Of a stretch of DNA of 64,000 bases, positions 43,936 through 55,858 are shown in pieces. The DNA is from Perilla frutescens (taxonomy: Eukaryota; Streptophyta; Magnoliopsida; Lamiales; Lamiaceae), in NCBI GenBank assembly GCA_026008535.1, contig BRKX01000006.1, forward strand, positions 38,986,664 through 39,050,663, written 5' to 3'. Each line of letters opens with the position of its first letter. The stretch's first letter is position 1. The notes below the pieces were generated by a model, which searched no databases, was not told where the DNA came from, and worked only from the letters and a program-made list of their open reading frames with translations. The translations under genes were made by a program, and so were the position numbers.

Positions 43936-46558
43936 TTTCGATTATAATTGAATTGAAATCCTAATTAACTCCTAATTGAAGAACATACTCGACATCCCTT
44001 ATTTTTATTTTTAATTTTCCAGAATATTTTTTTATTATATCATAATTGAAATCTTAATTAAATCCTAGTTAGCTGAATTAGCACCATTATGCACAATCTT
44101 AATTAAATCCTAATTAAATACGTATTAAAAAAGTTATTATATCATAATTTATAAATAATTAAATCCTAATTAGCTCAATGTGTAGGTTGAAATCCTACTC
44201 GAATTTTTTTTGATTATATCATGATTGAAATCCTAATTAAATCCTAGTTAGCTCAATTAGCTCCATTTGCTCAATCCTAATTATTTTTTTTATTATATCG
44301 TAATTGAAATCCTAATTAAATCCTATTTAGCTCAATTAGCTACATTTGCTCAATCCTAATTAAATGTTTTGATTATATCATAATTGAAAATCCTAATTAA
44401 ATCATATTTAGCTCAATTAGCTCCATTTGCTAAATCCTAATTAAATTTTTTGATTATATCATAATTGAAATCCTAGTTAGATTATAATGTTTTGCATGTA
44501 CAATCAGATGAAAAAAAATTGGACGAATTGAAAAGATAAATAAAGTTCTGGACCAATTTACTTTGAATTTGCACTTAATTTATCATATATCCATTCTACA
44601 TATCATAACATTGGACATTATATATGATTAATTAATATATATGTAACTTAATATATAATTTAGTTATCTGTACGAAGCTCTATTGCTACATATGCAAATA
44701 TTTCAGTGCATATCTTTATTAATTAATAATTATATTTATATATAATTATATACATATATACACACACACACACAAACACACTTAAACATCTGATATGTGA
44801 TATTGAGGATATTCGAATTCTTAACCTTTGATATCTAAGCAACCTCACTCCACCACTAGACCATCCCCACCGGGACCTATATTTTCTTTATGTTTGGTTC
44901 ACATTTCTTAGTTAAGCATGCATATAATTTTATATAACTTTCATATATCATATTTGGTTTCCATCGAAAAATTAAAGTGGACTTTTTCAGCGTGGAATTA
45001 CTCAATTATTTGGTTTAACGAGTTTTTCATGTTTGCATCTTCTAGGTAATAAGTGGGGTTTGGCAATACATTTGTTCATGGTTAAAATTTTTATTTTCTC
45101 TCAATTATTTTTTATAGTCATATCACCTAACGGGTCAACATCATTTAGATAATACTCATACATGAATATTGTCTGATACAAATTAATGGCCAATTTATAT
45201 ATTTTCATTTGGTAACTAGCTAGTTTTTAATGCAGGTAATTAATTAATATATGAATTTTGTTAGATTATAAACTTGCTTTTTTCCATAATAAAAATGTTT
45301 AGTTGGATGCGCGAAAAGATATAGTACTTCATGCCTTTTAAGGTGGATCTTGTTATAATTTCAACATTTTGTATTTGTAGGTGTTCAACCAATTTAAGAA
45401 AATTATGAATTTATTGTACAAATCTACCCATTCGCTTTGTTTATGTTTTCCCATATATATGAAAATGAATTATATGTGCCTATGGGCTATGAGCAGGTAT
45501 ACATTCGAAACAAATGAAAACAAGTCATGCTTAAGCTTAATTTTGTCAAGTCAAGGAATAAATTTGAATTAAATTGAAGAGCGTGGATGATAAAATACAA
45601 ATTAATTTTAGAAATATTTCTTTTTTTTATGCCAAATTTTTGTTAAATTATTGAGTTTGGTCCCAAAGGAATTACCTAAAGGTATTAATACACTATCTTC
45701 AACTGCAAAAATATTACCACAACCAATGTATACATAAGTTTGAGTTCTAATAATTATCAAGTATTTTAATTTTGTGTGAATACATCTTTCTAACCATTTT
45801 AAAGTTTTAAAATTATTTTCTAACCATGAACTGTAAACTCTTATTTTTTAACCAAATAATTTATGCTTCAGCAAAATACCCTCACTGTGATGTGGGACCC
45901 GGTCAATTTATTCTTCTAATTAAAACATCACGGGTGGGTGTTAAATAAAAATAAAAAATCTTCACGGTTCTTCTAATTCACACTTCATGGGTGAGATGAA
46001 TACTGTTCACTTCTTCTAATTCACACTTCATGGGTGAGATGAATAAAGTTCACAGCTGAATTCACGGTTCTTCTTCTTCTTCAAACAATCTTTTCTACTC
46101 TTATTATTCTTCAAACTTCACGATCAAGAACCATTTTCTTATTCTTCTTCTTCTTATTCTTCTTCAAACTTCACTGCGCCGTGAACCACGCTTGCGCCGC
46201 CGACGTCGAGAAGAACCCTGCCTATGCCGCCGACATTCCCTGCGCCACCGACATCCCCTGCGCCGCCATCTTGGAAAGCGGGAAATGGTAGATCCTCAAC
46301 ACATAGGTTTTTAATTCATCTATTTCTTATTAATTACTATAATTTCATTCAATTAATTAGTGGGTATTTGGATTTTGATTGTGAATTGAATTGAGTTTTG
46401 TATTGAATTGTTAATTGGATTGAGTTTTGACCGTGAAATGAATTGAATGGGTGTACTTCACGGTTGACGACTACCGTGAATTGAATTGAATTGAATAGGT
46501 TGAATTGAATGAGTGAACTACCGTGAACTTAATTTACTATGTGATTTCGAGAAAAAAA
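43936..46558. repeat. Long tandem repeat family, unit C
   Basis: About 2.62 kb, same order of blocks as unit B, from ATTGAATTGAAATCC to GATTTCGAGAAAAAAAA. The end is shorter than that of B: the piece after GAGAAAAAAAA (43770-43930 in B, with GTTCACGG palindromes) is missing and the 80-base minisatellite follows at once. A run of CA at 44760-44782 is longer than in B. Confidence 0.85.
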
Positions 46559-46950
46559 AATATCCATTTGCTCAATCCTAATTAATTTTTTTCATTATAT
46601 CGTAATTGAAATCCTAATTAAATCCTATTTAGCTCAATTAGCTCCATTTGTTCAATCCTAATTAAATTTTTTGATTATATCGTAATTGAAATCCTAATTA
46701 AATCCTATTTAGCTCAATTTGCTCAATCCTAATTAATTTTTTTGATTATATCATAATTGAAATCCTAGTTAGCTCAATTAGCTCCATTTGCTCAATCCTA
46801 ATTAAATTTTTTGATTATATCGTAATTGAAATCCTAATTAAATCCTATTTAGCTCAATTTGCTCAATCCTAATTAAATTTTTTTGATTATATCGTAATTG
46901 AAATCCTAGTTAGCTCAATCAGCTCCATTTGCTCAGTCCTAATTAAATCC
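46559..46950. repeat. 80-base minisatellite, five copies (start of a lost unit D)
   Basis: Five copies with period 80 and shorter variants of about 62 bases. The position at the end of unit C suggests it is the first part of a fourth unit, the rest of which is not recognisable. Confidence 0.88.
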
Positions 46951-48640
46951 GAATTAAAAATGCAATTATATCATAATTGAAAAGTTAATTAAGTCCAAAT
47001 TCAAGAACATATTAAACTTAAATATGGATTATTTAATAATTGAAGAACTAATTGATTTATAATCTTAAATTATTTTTGAAAACCATCATGAAAAACATTG
47101 CAATTATATTCCTATATTCTATTCAAAAAGTAATAAAATCGTAATTGAAGAACATATTATATTTTCAAATTAATTAAATAATAATTACTGAAGGACAAAG
47201 TAACTAATCTTTATATTTACAACCCTAATTAATTAATGTTACAAAAACCATAAAAATAATTTTCATTTAATCAAATTAAATATAGTAAAACAATTTTGTA
47301 TAGCATTAGTCTATATTTAGTTAACTTGTTGTGTTTACATATGAATTAATATGGTAATATTTAGTTGCTAATTAATTTAGGTAACTATGTTAATGCATTA
47401 GTTTTGTTTATTTATTAAACATTAAAATTTTGGTTGAAAATACTAGGCTCACTAGGAGTGGAAGAGAGAGGCGCTGTAGAATGTGACATATTCGATTAAT
47501 TTATATTTGAAGAATTATGTGTCTAGTATTGTAGATATACTACAGATTGTAGCACATGTTGATGTTGATATGGTTCGAGAGTTTAAGGATGGACTGATTG
47601 AATGGAAGGTGCATAATTTGATCTTCACTATCTAAGTACACCAATCTCTCTAATCTACCACTGTGTTGTACAACTATACATTGCCAAGCCATCTGCAGAT
47701 CAAGAAACATCTCATTAAGTCTTCATTCATTAAAAAAAAAAATTAAGTGGTGACCGTGAACTACACGGTCCACCACCGTGGACACGGTTGTAAGCCGTGT
47801 TCTACACGGTTTACAACCGTGAACTAATTTTATTTTTTTTTAAATTCATTTTGTTTCATTTTTTTTCTTTTAATCTCTCTTTTTTTATTTTTTTTATTGA
47901 CAACAGGTAAAGAACATCTTTCAATAACAATAAAAAAAATGTATTCATAGCCTAATATTTCGGATCATCACATTAAGACATACAAATTTTTCCTACACGA
48001 AATATAATGTTTCGGATTATCACATTTGAAACAACGATTAGGATTCTTTGCAAATATTTTTCCATACATAATAATATTTAAACAAATTAAACCATAAAAA
48101 AAAGATTGGAACATACTTTACAATTTTTTTCCATACACAATAATATTTAAACAAATTAAACCGTAAAAAAAAAATGGAACATACCTTGTAGTATTTTTGG
48201 CTTTTGGATTTTCTCGTCCCCAATTGAAACCAAAATTGCTCCCAAATTTTTTGACCAAAGAGTATAATAGAATCGAAATGCAAATTTTTGCTTAGTCAAC
48301 ATCTATTATACTTGTTTGGTGTATTACATTTACTGCATTTCATTTAAAATCTAACTACACGATTGTGAGCATGTCAGTTAAAATTCAACTACCCACCACT
48401 GTGACAGTTGAAATGAATAAATGAAAAAAAAAGTGAAATCGACGTCTTAATTAAAAAAAAAGGAAATATTCGGGAAAAAATAAATTTATTTTGGTTTCGG
48501 AGTTCATGGCCAAATTTTTTTGGGTTTTGGACTGTGTTGTTCACGGCCAAATACCGCGTTCACAGCCTTTTTTTTTGTTTTAGAGCACGTGTTTACAAAT
48601 TACAAAATTGTCGTGAATAGGGCCAACATTTTTGAGCCGC
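46951..48640. other. AT-rich region after the tandem units, with hairpins
   Basis: No gene of a known family. A segment at about 47480-47635 has a 50-codon open frame without clear start (text IVAHVDVDMVREFKDGLIEW). A hairpin cluster lies at 47750-47821. A duplicated block with CCATACAxAATAATATTTAAAC and AAATTAAACC stands at 48062-48105 and 48130-48175. Long A and T runs are common. The GTTCACGG words link it with units B and C. Confidence 0.5.
47783..47821. repeat. hairpin with 18-base arms
   Basis: CACGGTTGTAAGCCGTGT, loop TCT, then its inverse with one mismatch. Just left of it GTCCAC-CACC-GTGGAC (about 47768-47783) forms a second small hairpin. Confidence 0.85.
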
Positions 48641-50229
48641 AATTTTTGAGTTTAAAAAAAATTATTAAGGATAAATTAGACATTTAGACTTATGTTTGGT
48701 TACAAAAGAAAAGTTTAGAATTCTTGACTAAAAAAGAATTTTTCAACTTGATTTTGATTACTTTAAATTTTCTCCCTTTAATTTTCTATATATTTATTGA
48801 TTAATAGGATAAGGGGAAATAGTCCTCTCGACTTACCTCTGGGGTTCTAATTTTCGTTCATTGATTATTTGACTTAATTATCCCCTCTACTTTTAAAATT
48901 AGCTTTGATTGTCCTTTCTGTTAACGTACATGTTATGTCTATTAATTTTCACTTTTTTTTTTCCTTCACATCATCTACTCAAGCCACTCGAGCCATAATA
49001 TTTTTGAAAATATTTTTTCTCGTATGGTTCTATTTGATTTATTTTACTATATGTTTATTTTACAATAACAATTTTTGTTTTTTGAACTATTTAATCAACC
49101 GAGTCAATTATATGTCCTATTAGTTCAGAAAAATAGATATTCTATCACTATCAAGTTTACAAAAAGTATATGAGAATTTGAATAGATTTTTATTAACTCT
49201 AAATTTAAATCCATTCATCAATTAGAAATAGAGGACGAATAGTATTTAGATTAATTAATATCTATTATTAAACTTATAAATTTGATAATACAGGTTGGAA
49301 CACCAAATTTAAAATAGAGGATCTCATCCCATAGAATCCATACTATACTATTATGTACTTAGTATACAATACTTAAACTATAACTAAACAACTCAATAAT
49401 TCCTATTTGTTTTTGAAATCGGCTGACTTATTTTCTAAAATACATAATTAATACCAATATGAAAAATTTTAGGACTTTCAAGCCTTATTAAAAATAATGA
49501 ATTTTACATATGAATGAATATTATTATTTAATTATTATTAATTTGAGAACTTAAATACCTTTTTAAGTTATGCACTTATAAGTTATATATATGTAAAATT
49601 AATTAATAAATGCTCTCAAACATATTTTAATTTAAAATTTTCAAATCCATGTACTCTAAAAAATATTCTGCATTCAACAAGACTTTTTGCTTACAACCTT
49701 TTACTTTCATACACATTAATTAATTCCACAACCTAACATCTATGTATTACAAATGTCATACTTAATGATTATATATGTACGTATAAGCTTCGTAGCCTCC
49801 ACAACGAATTAGCCCGGAAAATATGAAAAAAATTCAATTTTTTTATTAATTGTATCGGATCGACCGAAAAAATTCAGTCAGTGTTCGATCCGGTCCTACA
49901 ATTTTATTTGATCTGTTCGATCAGTAAAAGAATTTCGCTCAATTCATTCAGTCCTACCTTGTTGGTCCGATCCAGGACCGGACCAACCGTTTGCACAACT
50001 CAAGACTCATCAGTCATCAGCTACCATTGATATTGACAAACAAATTTTGAAGGAGCAATGAGTAAATGCTCGTATCTATATTTACCCCCCACCACCCCCC
50101 CACCCAATCACAAATTAAATATCATATGAAAATCAAAGAGTAAGGCCAAATTAAATTATGATGAAGGAGTTCGTATGTTCTAAAATGTATTTTTTTCGGT
50201 GCATGGAGTATATTTTTTCCATACATTAA
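48641..50229. other. AT-rich intergenic stretch
   Basis: No gene seen. A piece at about 49855-49995 has repeated GATCCGGTCC/GGACCGGAC words in both orientations. A C-rich run is at 50086-50104. The frames at 48905-49123 and others look like chance. Confidence 0.5.
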
Positions 50230-50786
50230 GGTAATTGTATCTAACTTTCATTGGCTTTTGTTTCTAGACAATTAACTTGTCAATTCATATCTTCTTTGAT
50301 GAATATAAAATGTGTGTACTAGAAAAAAGATGTTTGGTAAAAAAATAGTAAATATTAAAAGCAATAATCTGGTTGAATTAAATTTGATGGTTAGTTCATT
50401 TCTCAATTTTAAGGTAATTGTATCTAACTTTAATTGGCTTTTGTTTCTAGGCAATTAACTTGTCAATTCATATCTTCTTTGAAGAATATAAAATTTGTGT
50501 ACTAGAAAAAAGATGTTTTTTAAAAAAATAGTAAATATTAAAAGCAATGTGGAAAATTATGTTGAATTAAATTTGATGGTTAGATCATTTCTCAATTTTA
50601 AGGTAATTGTATCTAACTTTAATTGGCTTTTGTTTCTAGACAATTAACTTGTCAATTCATATCTTCTTTGAAGAATATAAAATGTGTGTACTAGAAAAAA
50701 GATGTTTGGTAAAAAATAGTAAATATTAAAAGCAATGTGGAAAATTAGGTTGAATTAAATTTGATGGTTAGATCGTTTCTCAATTC
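50230..50786. repeat. three-copy tandem repeat, period about 185
   Basis: Copies 50230-50412, 50413-50601 and 50602-50786, each starting GGTAATTGTATCTAACTTT and holding TTGGCTTTTGTTTCTAG, TGTACTAGAAAAAAGATG and TTAAATTTGATGGTTAG. They differ by few bases. The minus-strand ORF 50272-50454 is inside it and unsupported. Confidence 0.93.
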
Positions 50787-51621
50787 TACACCGATTAAGA
50801 AATGTATTGGAAATACATAATTCATATGCAATTATATATCTTATATTGCTCTTATTTAATTTTCTACTCAATAATTCTCCTCCATACTATATTATACAAT
50901 ATTTGTAAAAGAATATTTTAATACAATAATGATTAAAAAATAAGACTATAATTTTGGAACATTTTAATAAAGGAACAATCAATTACAATTATACGACGGA
51001 TGGAGTATATCAACTCCTCGTCCAAATTTATATTTTATTCATTGAGTAGGAAATTAAACATTAATTAAATTGGATTACATCCATTAATATATCATATATT
51101 CTCGTACTTGTCTATATCAACTCTTCATCCAAATGTTAAATTGAGAAAGCCTAAGTAGATAGTATACCCCACCACAAAATGTGTAACTATTATTAGTTTC
51201 TCTGTGTTTGGTTTTATGTGCTATAAGATCTTTTGCAATCTCACAAATATTATATAAATAAAATTATAGACGTGTATTAATTTGTCACTACTCTAGTTCG
51301 ATGAATAGTATCAAAATTATCACTTCCTCTAATTTAATTCTTTTCATTATTTGGCTTGTTTTTCAATTCCAAATGATGTGTATTTGCTATAAATAAATCT
51401 TTGTTTGGGTGTGCGGTCTATATGAAAATGGGAAACGATAGTAGATTTAATTTTGAATTTTAATTCTCTTGTCGTGGAATTAATCCTTCTTTGATTGGGC
51501 CATTACATGTATTTATTAGGGAAAACGAGTAATTCAAATTATGCGGAAATTTGGTCGATAAATTAATTTATTTTTTCATCTAATGAATTTTTTAATTTTT
51601 TTTTATAATGGTAAAAAAGAT
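50787..51621. other. AT-rich intergenic stretch left of copia-C
   Basis: No gene or repeat recognised. Confidence 0.5.
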
Positions 51622-51626
51622 ATTAT
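51622..51626. repeat. target-site duplication of copia-C, left copy
   Basis: ATTAT, repeated directly after the 3' LTR at 62822-62826. Confidence 0.85.
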
Positions 51627-52564
51627 TGTTAGTGCCACAATTATGCACTAAGTATTTGTGTTGTTGTATTGGCGAGATATGTTCGACAATGTGTGCCTGA
51701 GTATGTCCCAAGAAGCCTGTTTTCCGCTGTGCAAGAAAACAAGAACAGTTGGTGAACTGTTCCAGATTTTTTCCCAAACAGAACCAGGGACACTGTATTT
51801 ATGGCAGTTTCCATGTTGGAAAGATCTTACGCCAAACAAGTTTGGAAGGTCAAGATAAATTCGTTTTACTGCCTTGTGGTGTAGATTCCGTGCAGAATTA
51901 ACCCTACTACACATGGAAAGCATCTGCACACATTTGGAAGATCACAAACCATCAATTCTCTTACCATGTTGGCGGTGGAAGGAGATCGACGCCAAGGTTG
52001 AAGAGTCGTCTATATGGAGGCCGAATTGAGGAGCAATCGGTGCCACTCATATATTGTTTAGATCCTCTTGATAGATTGTTTGAGAGTCATTTTGTTTGTG
52101 GTCATTATAACTAATATTTGTTCATTAAACAGTTCAACGTGATAGACTAGTTTTGAGTGTTTTCGAGTGAAACACATAAGGGGATTTTTATATCTGTTTT
52201 GTACGCAATCTCAGGAGAGATTGTAAGTTGAAGTCGTGGGTAGCTAGAGGGAGTCTAGTGTCACAGTTGTGAGGGGATCTTACAACTTTCAGCTAGTGAA
52301 AGAGTTCGTGGAGAAGAACGGGCGACATAAGGTGGGAGGCTTGTATGTGTAAGAACCCTAATACACTCTTCGAAGGAGTAACAGTCGAAACTTCAAGTTT
52401 GGGAGCAATCCCCCCAAAGTAGGTTGTTTGAACTGAACTGAGTTACCATCTCGCGCGTTTTTACTGCTTTATTCTTTTATGTTCTTGTATCTGTCCCACA
52501 CATATCATAGAACAGATTTTAAGCAGATAACTAAAACACGTATAGCACAGATTATCGTTTGTCA
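51627..52564 (+). repeat. copia-C 5' LTR
   Basis: 938 bases, TGTTAGTGCC to TTTGTCA. The right border is fixed by the PBS, the left by the TSD. ORFs in it (51592-51929 on the minus strand, 51658-51858 on the plus) are chance frames. Confidence 0.95.
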
Positions 52565-52566
52565 AT

Positions 52567-52581
52567 TGGCACCAGAGCGGG
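52567..52581 (+). promoter_or_regulatory. copia-C primer-binding site
   Basis: TGGCACCAGAGCGGG two bases after the LTR. It differs from the initiator-Met type TGGTATCAGAGC by two bases, both of the kind that point mutation gives; another tRNA is possible. Confidence 0.75.
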
Positions 52582-52641
52582 TTGACTGTATTCAGGGTTG
52601 ATTGGGGTATTAATCCGTGTTTTTTGTGTTGGATTGCCGAG

Positions 52642-53617
52642 ATGGATTCGATGAAAGAAGGAGCCTCGACGGTGCGACCTTCGCTCCTTGATGGCAACAA
52701 CTATGCCTATTGGAAAGCTAGAATGACGGATTTCATTTGCTCAATTGATGAGAGTGCCTGGAAGATGGTGACTGAAGGGTAGAAGCCTCCCATAAAAACG
52801 GATGATAAAGGCAAATCTGTGATGAAGCCTGAAGAAGAATGGGGGGATGTTGAGTATCAGATCATGGGGCTAAATGCTAAAGCCATGAATGTCATCTTCT
52901 CTGTTGTTGACATGAATGTCTTCAAGCTCATCTCCACCTATGACAAGGCCAAGGATACGTGGGATATCCTGCAGACCACATTCGAAGGAACAAGTAGTGT
53001 TCGTGCATCTCGCATGCAACTTCTCACCACCAGATTTGAGAACCTCCGTATGGACAAAGGGGAAAAACTTGCTGATTTCAATGCCAAAATTTGTGACATT
53101 GCTAACGAAAGCTTTGCGCTTGGTGATGCAATCACTGAGGAGAAACTTGTGCGGAAAGTGTTGCGATCTCTGCCTAAAAGATTCGCTTACAAAGTCACAG
53201 TGATTGAAGAAGCCAAAGACGTGAGCAAGATGAAGCTACATGAGTTGATAGGGTCTCTGCGTACTTTTGAAATGGGACTGACATATGATGAGGGAATACA
53301 GAAGAAAAGCATAGCTTTTCAGGCAGGCTCAAGTTCTGATGTGCCAAATTCTATCCTAGACAAACATGATCTGGCTGAGTCAATTGCTTTGCTGATAAAG
53401 AATTTCTCGAAATTTGTCAAACGCTATGAGAAATCTTCACAAAAAAATCCTGGAAAGAACAAGTTTTCTAAATCTTGGAGATCAAAAGATGAAGATCTTA
53501 GTGAACAAAAACACAAAGATGTGAAGTGCAGGGAATGTGGTGGCCTCGGGCACTTTCAAGCTGAGTGTGCTAACACTCTCACGAAGAAGAATAAATCCTA
53601 CTGTTCCACTCTGAGTT
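52642..53617 (+). pseudogene. gag: copia-C Gag with first zinc knuckle
   Basis: ATG at 52642 (MDSMKEGASTVRPSLLDG), followed by NNYAYWKARMTDFICSIDES, the usual N-terminus of sirevirus Gag. One TAG follows MVTEG, at a Trp position in relatives. Then the open part 52819-53619 covers the UBN2-type Gag domain: YDKAKDTWDILQTTFEGTSS, RMQLLTTRFENLRM, LVRKVLRSLPKRFAYKVTVI and LIGSLRTFEMGL. It ends with a CCHC knuckle CRECGGLGHFQAEC and a stop after CSTLS. Gag forms the particle and binds RNA. A single stop is what separates the N-terminus from the rest. Confidence 0.92.
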
Positions 53618-54374
53618 AAAGTTATGATCCAGATGATAGTGGGAGTGATGAAGAATGTGTGAGCAATCATATTGCTTTCATGATACAGTCTACCAAAGAA
53701 CCCGTGTCTAAATCTGTTCCTAACAGTCAGGATGACAAGGTATCTGAATGCAGTGATGATGATGAGTTACTAAAGAATCGGCTATAGAAGCATACAAAAA
53801 GCTTCATGAAAGCTGGATCATAGTGGTAGAAGTCAATGAAGGGCTGCTGAAAGAAAATGCTGATCTTATAAAAGAAAGATATAACTTATCCATGTGCCTC
53901 AGTGAACTGCAGAATGACCTTCAGCAATCCAAAAATAACACGCTCTCTCAAAATGGTGAACTGCAATATCTGAAGAAGCTCGTCAAGATGATGAATTCTG
54001 GATCATATCAGCTCGATGAAATCATTGCTAAAGGAAAACCTCCTCAGGATCATACTGGTCTTGGTTACAACGGTGAGAAGGTGTATGACCGATTCTATTC
54101 AGGACAAACATCTGGAACGCATGATGAACCAGTTCCTGAATTTGAAGCTGAACCTGAGAACAAACAGTCACAGACTCGGCAGTTGCCAAAGTCACAACCT
54201 CGAAAGATGCGTATTATGTGTCACTACTGTGAAAAGCATGGTCACATTCGACCACACTATAAGAACTGCATCAATGATCTCAGAAGAATGAGGAGGAAAG
54301 ACCTATCTCAGAATGACCTTAATTCCAGAAGAAGAAATGTGAGGAACAGATCCTGAAACAATCACAGGAACTAT
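53618..54374 (+). pseudogene. gag: copia-C Gag C-terminal extension with second zinc finger
   Basis: After the stop at 53617-53619 the text is acidic (DPDDSGSDEECVSNHIAFM). From 53823 a 177-codon open part has a coiled-coil type stretch (LLKENADLIKERYNLSMCLS, ELQNDLQQSKN) and the second finger CHYCEKHGHIRPHY, in which the last Cys became Tyr. The coiled coil plus second finger between Gag and protease is characteristic of sireviruses. The stop TGA at 54354-54356 is in frame with the protease, so an Arg codon CGA probably became TGA. Confidence 0.87.
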
Positions 54375-54770
54375 GTGGTTCACATTGCCCTCAATATCCA
54401 TGTAAAGAGCAGCTGGTACTTTGATAGCGGATGCTCACGGCACATGACTAGAGATGCCAGTATGTTGATGAATATTCAAAAGAATTGTTCTTATCAATCC
54501 ATTACTTTTGGAGACGGTGTCAAAGGAAGAGTGCTTGGCCATGGTCTTCTAAATGTTGAAGGGATGCCCAACTTGGAGGATGTTCTTCTGGTCGAAGGAC
54601 TAAAAGCTAATCTAATTAGCTTCTCAACATGAAAGGAGACAAATCTAGGGATAATTGTTACCTTCTCAAGATGAAAGGATATTGCTTCAGAACTCAGCTT
54701 GGTGAAGCGAACATATGGCATGAAAACTTGGCCATATTAGTTATAGAAACATGTAATGTCTCATGAAGAC
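54375..54770 (+). pseudogene. pol: copia-C protease and pre-integrase
   Basis: SSWYFDSGCSRHMTRDASML holds an intact D-S-G protease triad. ITFGDGVKGRVLGHG and PNLEDVLLVEGLKANLISFS follow, then a stop. The next 140 bases read KGDKSRDNCYLLKMKGYC and ANIWHENLA in another frame, the remains of the pre-integrase domain (LWHxRLGH). Short deletions and frameshifts here. The protease cuts Gag-Pol in living relatives. Confidence 0.88.
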
Positions 54771-55858
54771 TGATGCCGTGGTTGGAGTCCCGAAGTTGAA
54801 TATTGATCGTGGCAAAGTTTGTGGACCGTGGAAAGTGGGAAAACAGATTCACACTTCTCATAAATCTGTCAAGAAGATTACCATTTCAAATACCTTGGAG
54901 CTGATGCATATGGATTTGATGGAGCCTGTTCAAACTGAAAGTATTGGACGGAAGAAGTTCATTTTTGTGTGCATGGATGACTTCATTCGATTCACGTGGA
55001 TTGAGTTCCTTAGAGATAAGGAAGAAACCTTTGAAACATTCAAAAAATCATGTCTCAAACTTGAAGTGGATAAAAGGAACTGCTGTGGTGAGAATTCGAA
55101 GTGATCATGGTTGTGAATTTAAAAATACTTTCTTCAAATGTTTTTGTGAAGAAAGAGGTATTGCTCAGGCGTTCTCTGCACCAAAAACACCTCAACAAAA
55201 TGGTGTTGTTGAGAGGAAAAATCAAACGCTTCAAGAGATGAGCCGAGTCATGATGAAGGCAAAATCTGTCCTTGACAACCTATGGGCTGAAGCTGTGAAC
55301 ACAGCATGTCATGTTATCAATCGGGTGTATTTCAGACCCAAGAAGAGAGTTACTCCCCACGAGCTGTGGAAAGGGATGAAACCAAACTTAAAGTACTTTC
55401 ATATCTTCGGAAGTACTTGCTACATGTTGAGAGACCGAGAGCAACTTGGCAAGTTTGATGCCAAAGGAGATAAATATATTTTTCTTGGCTACTCAAGGAA
55501 TAGCCATGCCTATAGAGTCTTCAACAAAAGGACCAACACGGTGATGGAGTCTATTAACATTGTTTTAGATGATCTGGAAGAACCTGTTGTCCAGATTGAT
55601 GAGGAAAGTGTTGATGTCACCATTCATGTGCCAACTTCTGTGCTAGACAGTTCGGAGCACAATAACCAGGATGGGGTAAGGAATGAAAAACTAGATGGTT
55701 ACAAACCTTCAAAAGGTGTGCAGAAACATCATTCTGTAGCAGACATCATTGGTGATGTGAGTGAAGGAGTTAGAACGAGAGGAGTTCAAAAGAACAATCG
55801 TGAGATGATAGCAAATGTCTGCTACACTTTTACAACTGAGCATAAGAATGTTAAATAG
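54763..55858 (+). pseudogene. pol: copia-C integrase
   Basis: 54763-55104 reads KTDAVVGVPKLN, VCGPWKVGKQIHTSHKS (second Cys of the zinc site lost), LELMHMDLMEPVQTESIG with the first catalytic Asp, FVCMDDFIRFTWIEFLRDK. A frameshift at about 55075 leads into 55080-55858: VRIRSDHGCEFKNTFF (second Asp), APKTPQQNGVVERKNQTLQE (Glu), LWAEAVNTACHVINRVYFRP, TPHELWKGMKPNLKYFHIFG and KGDKYIFLGYSRNSHAYRVF. The DDE residues are all present. One frameshift separates two otherwise good halves. Confidence 0.92.

Noticed and set aside
46559..46950. Regularly spaced repeats that could recall a CRISPR array
   Set aside because: The whole 80-base unit is repeated without unique spacers, and the context is plant DNA; it is a minisatellite.
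48905..49123. 72-codon frame with hydrophobic, Phe-rich text
   Set aside because: Low-complexity T-rich DNA gives such text by chance; no start context, no repeat in other copies.
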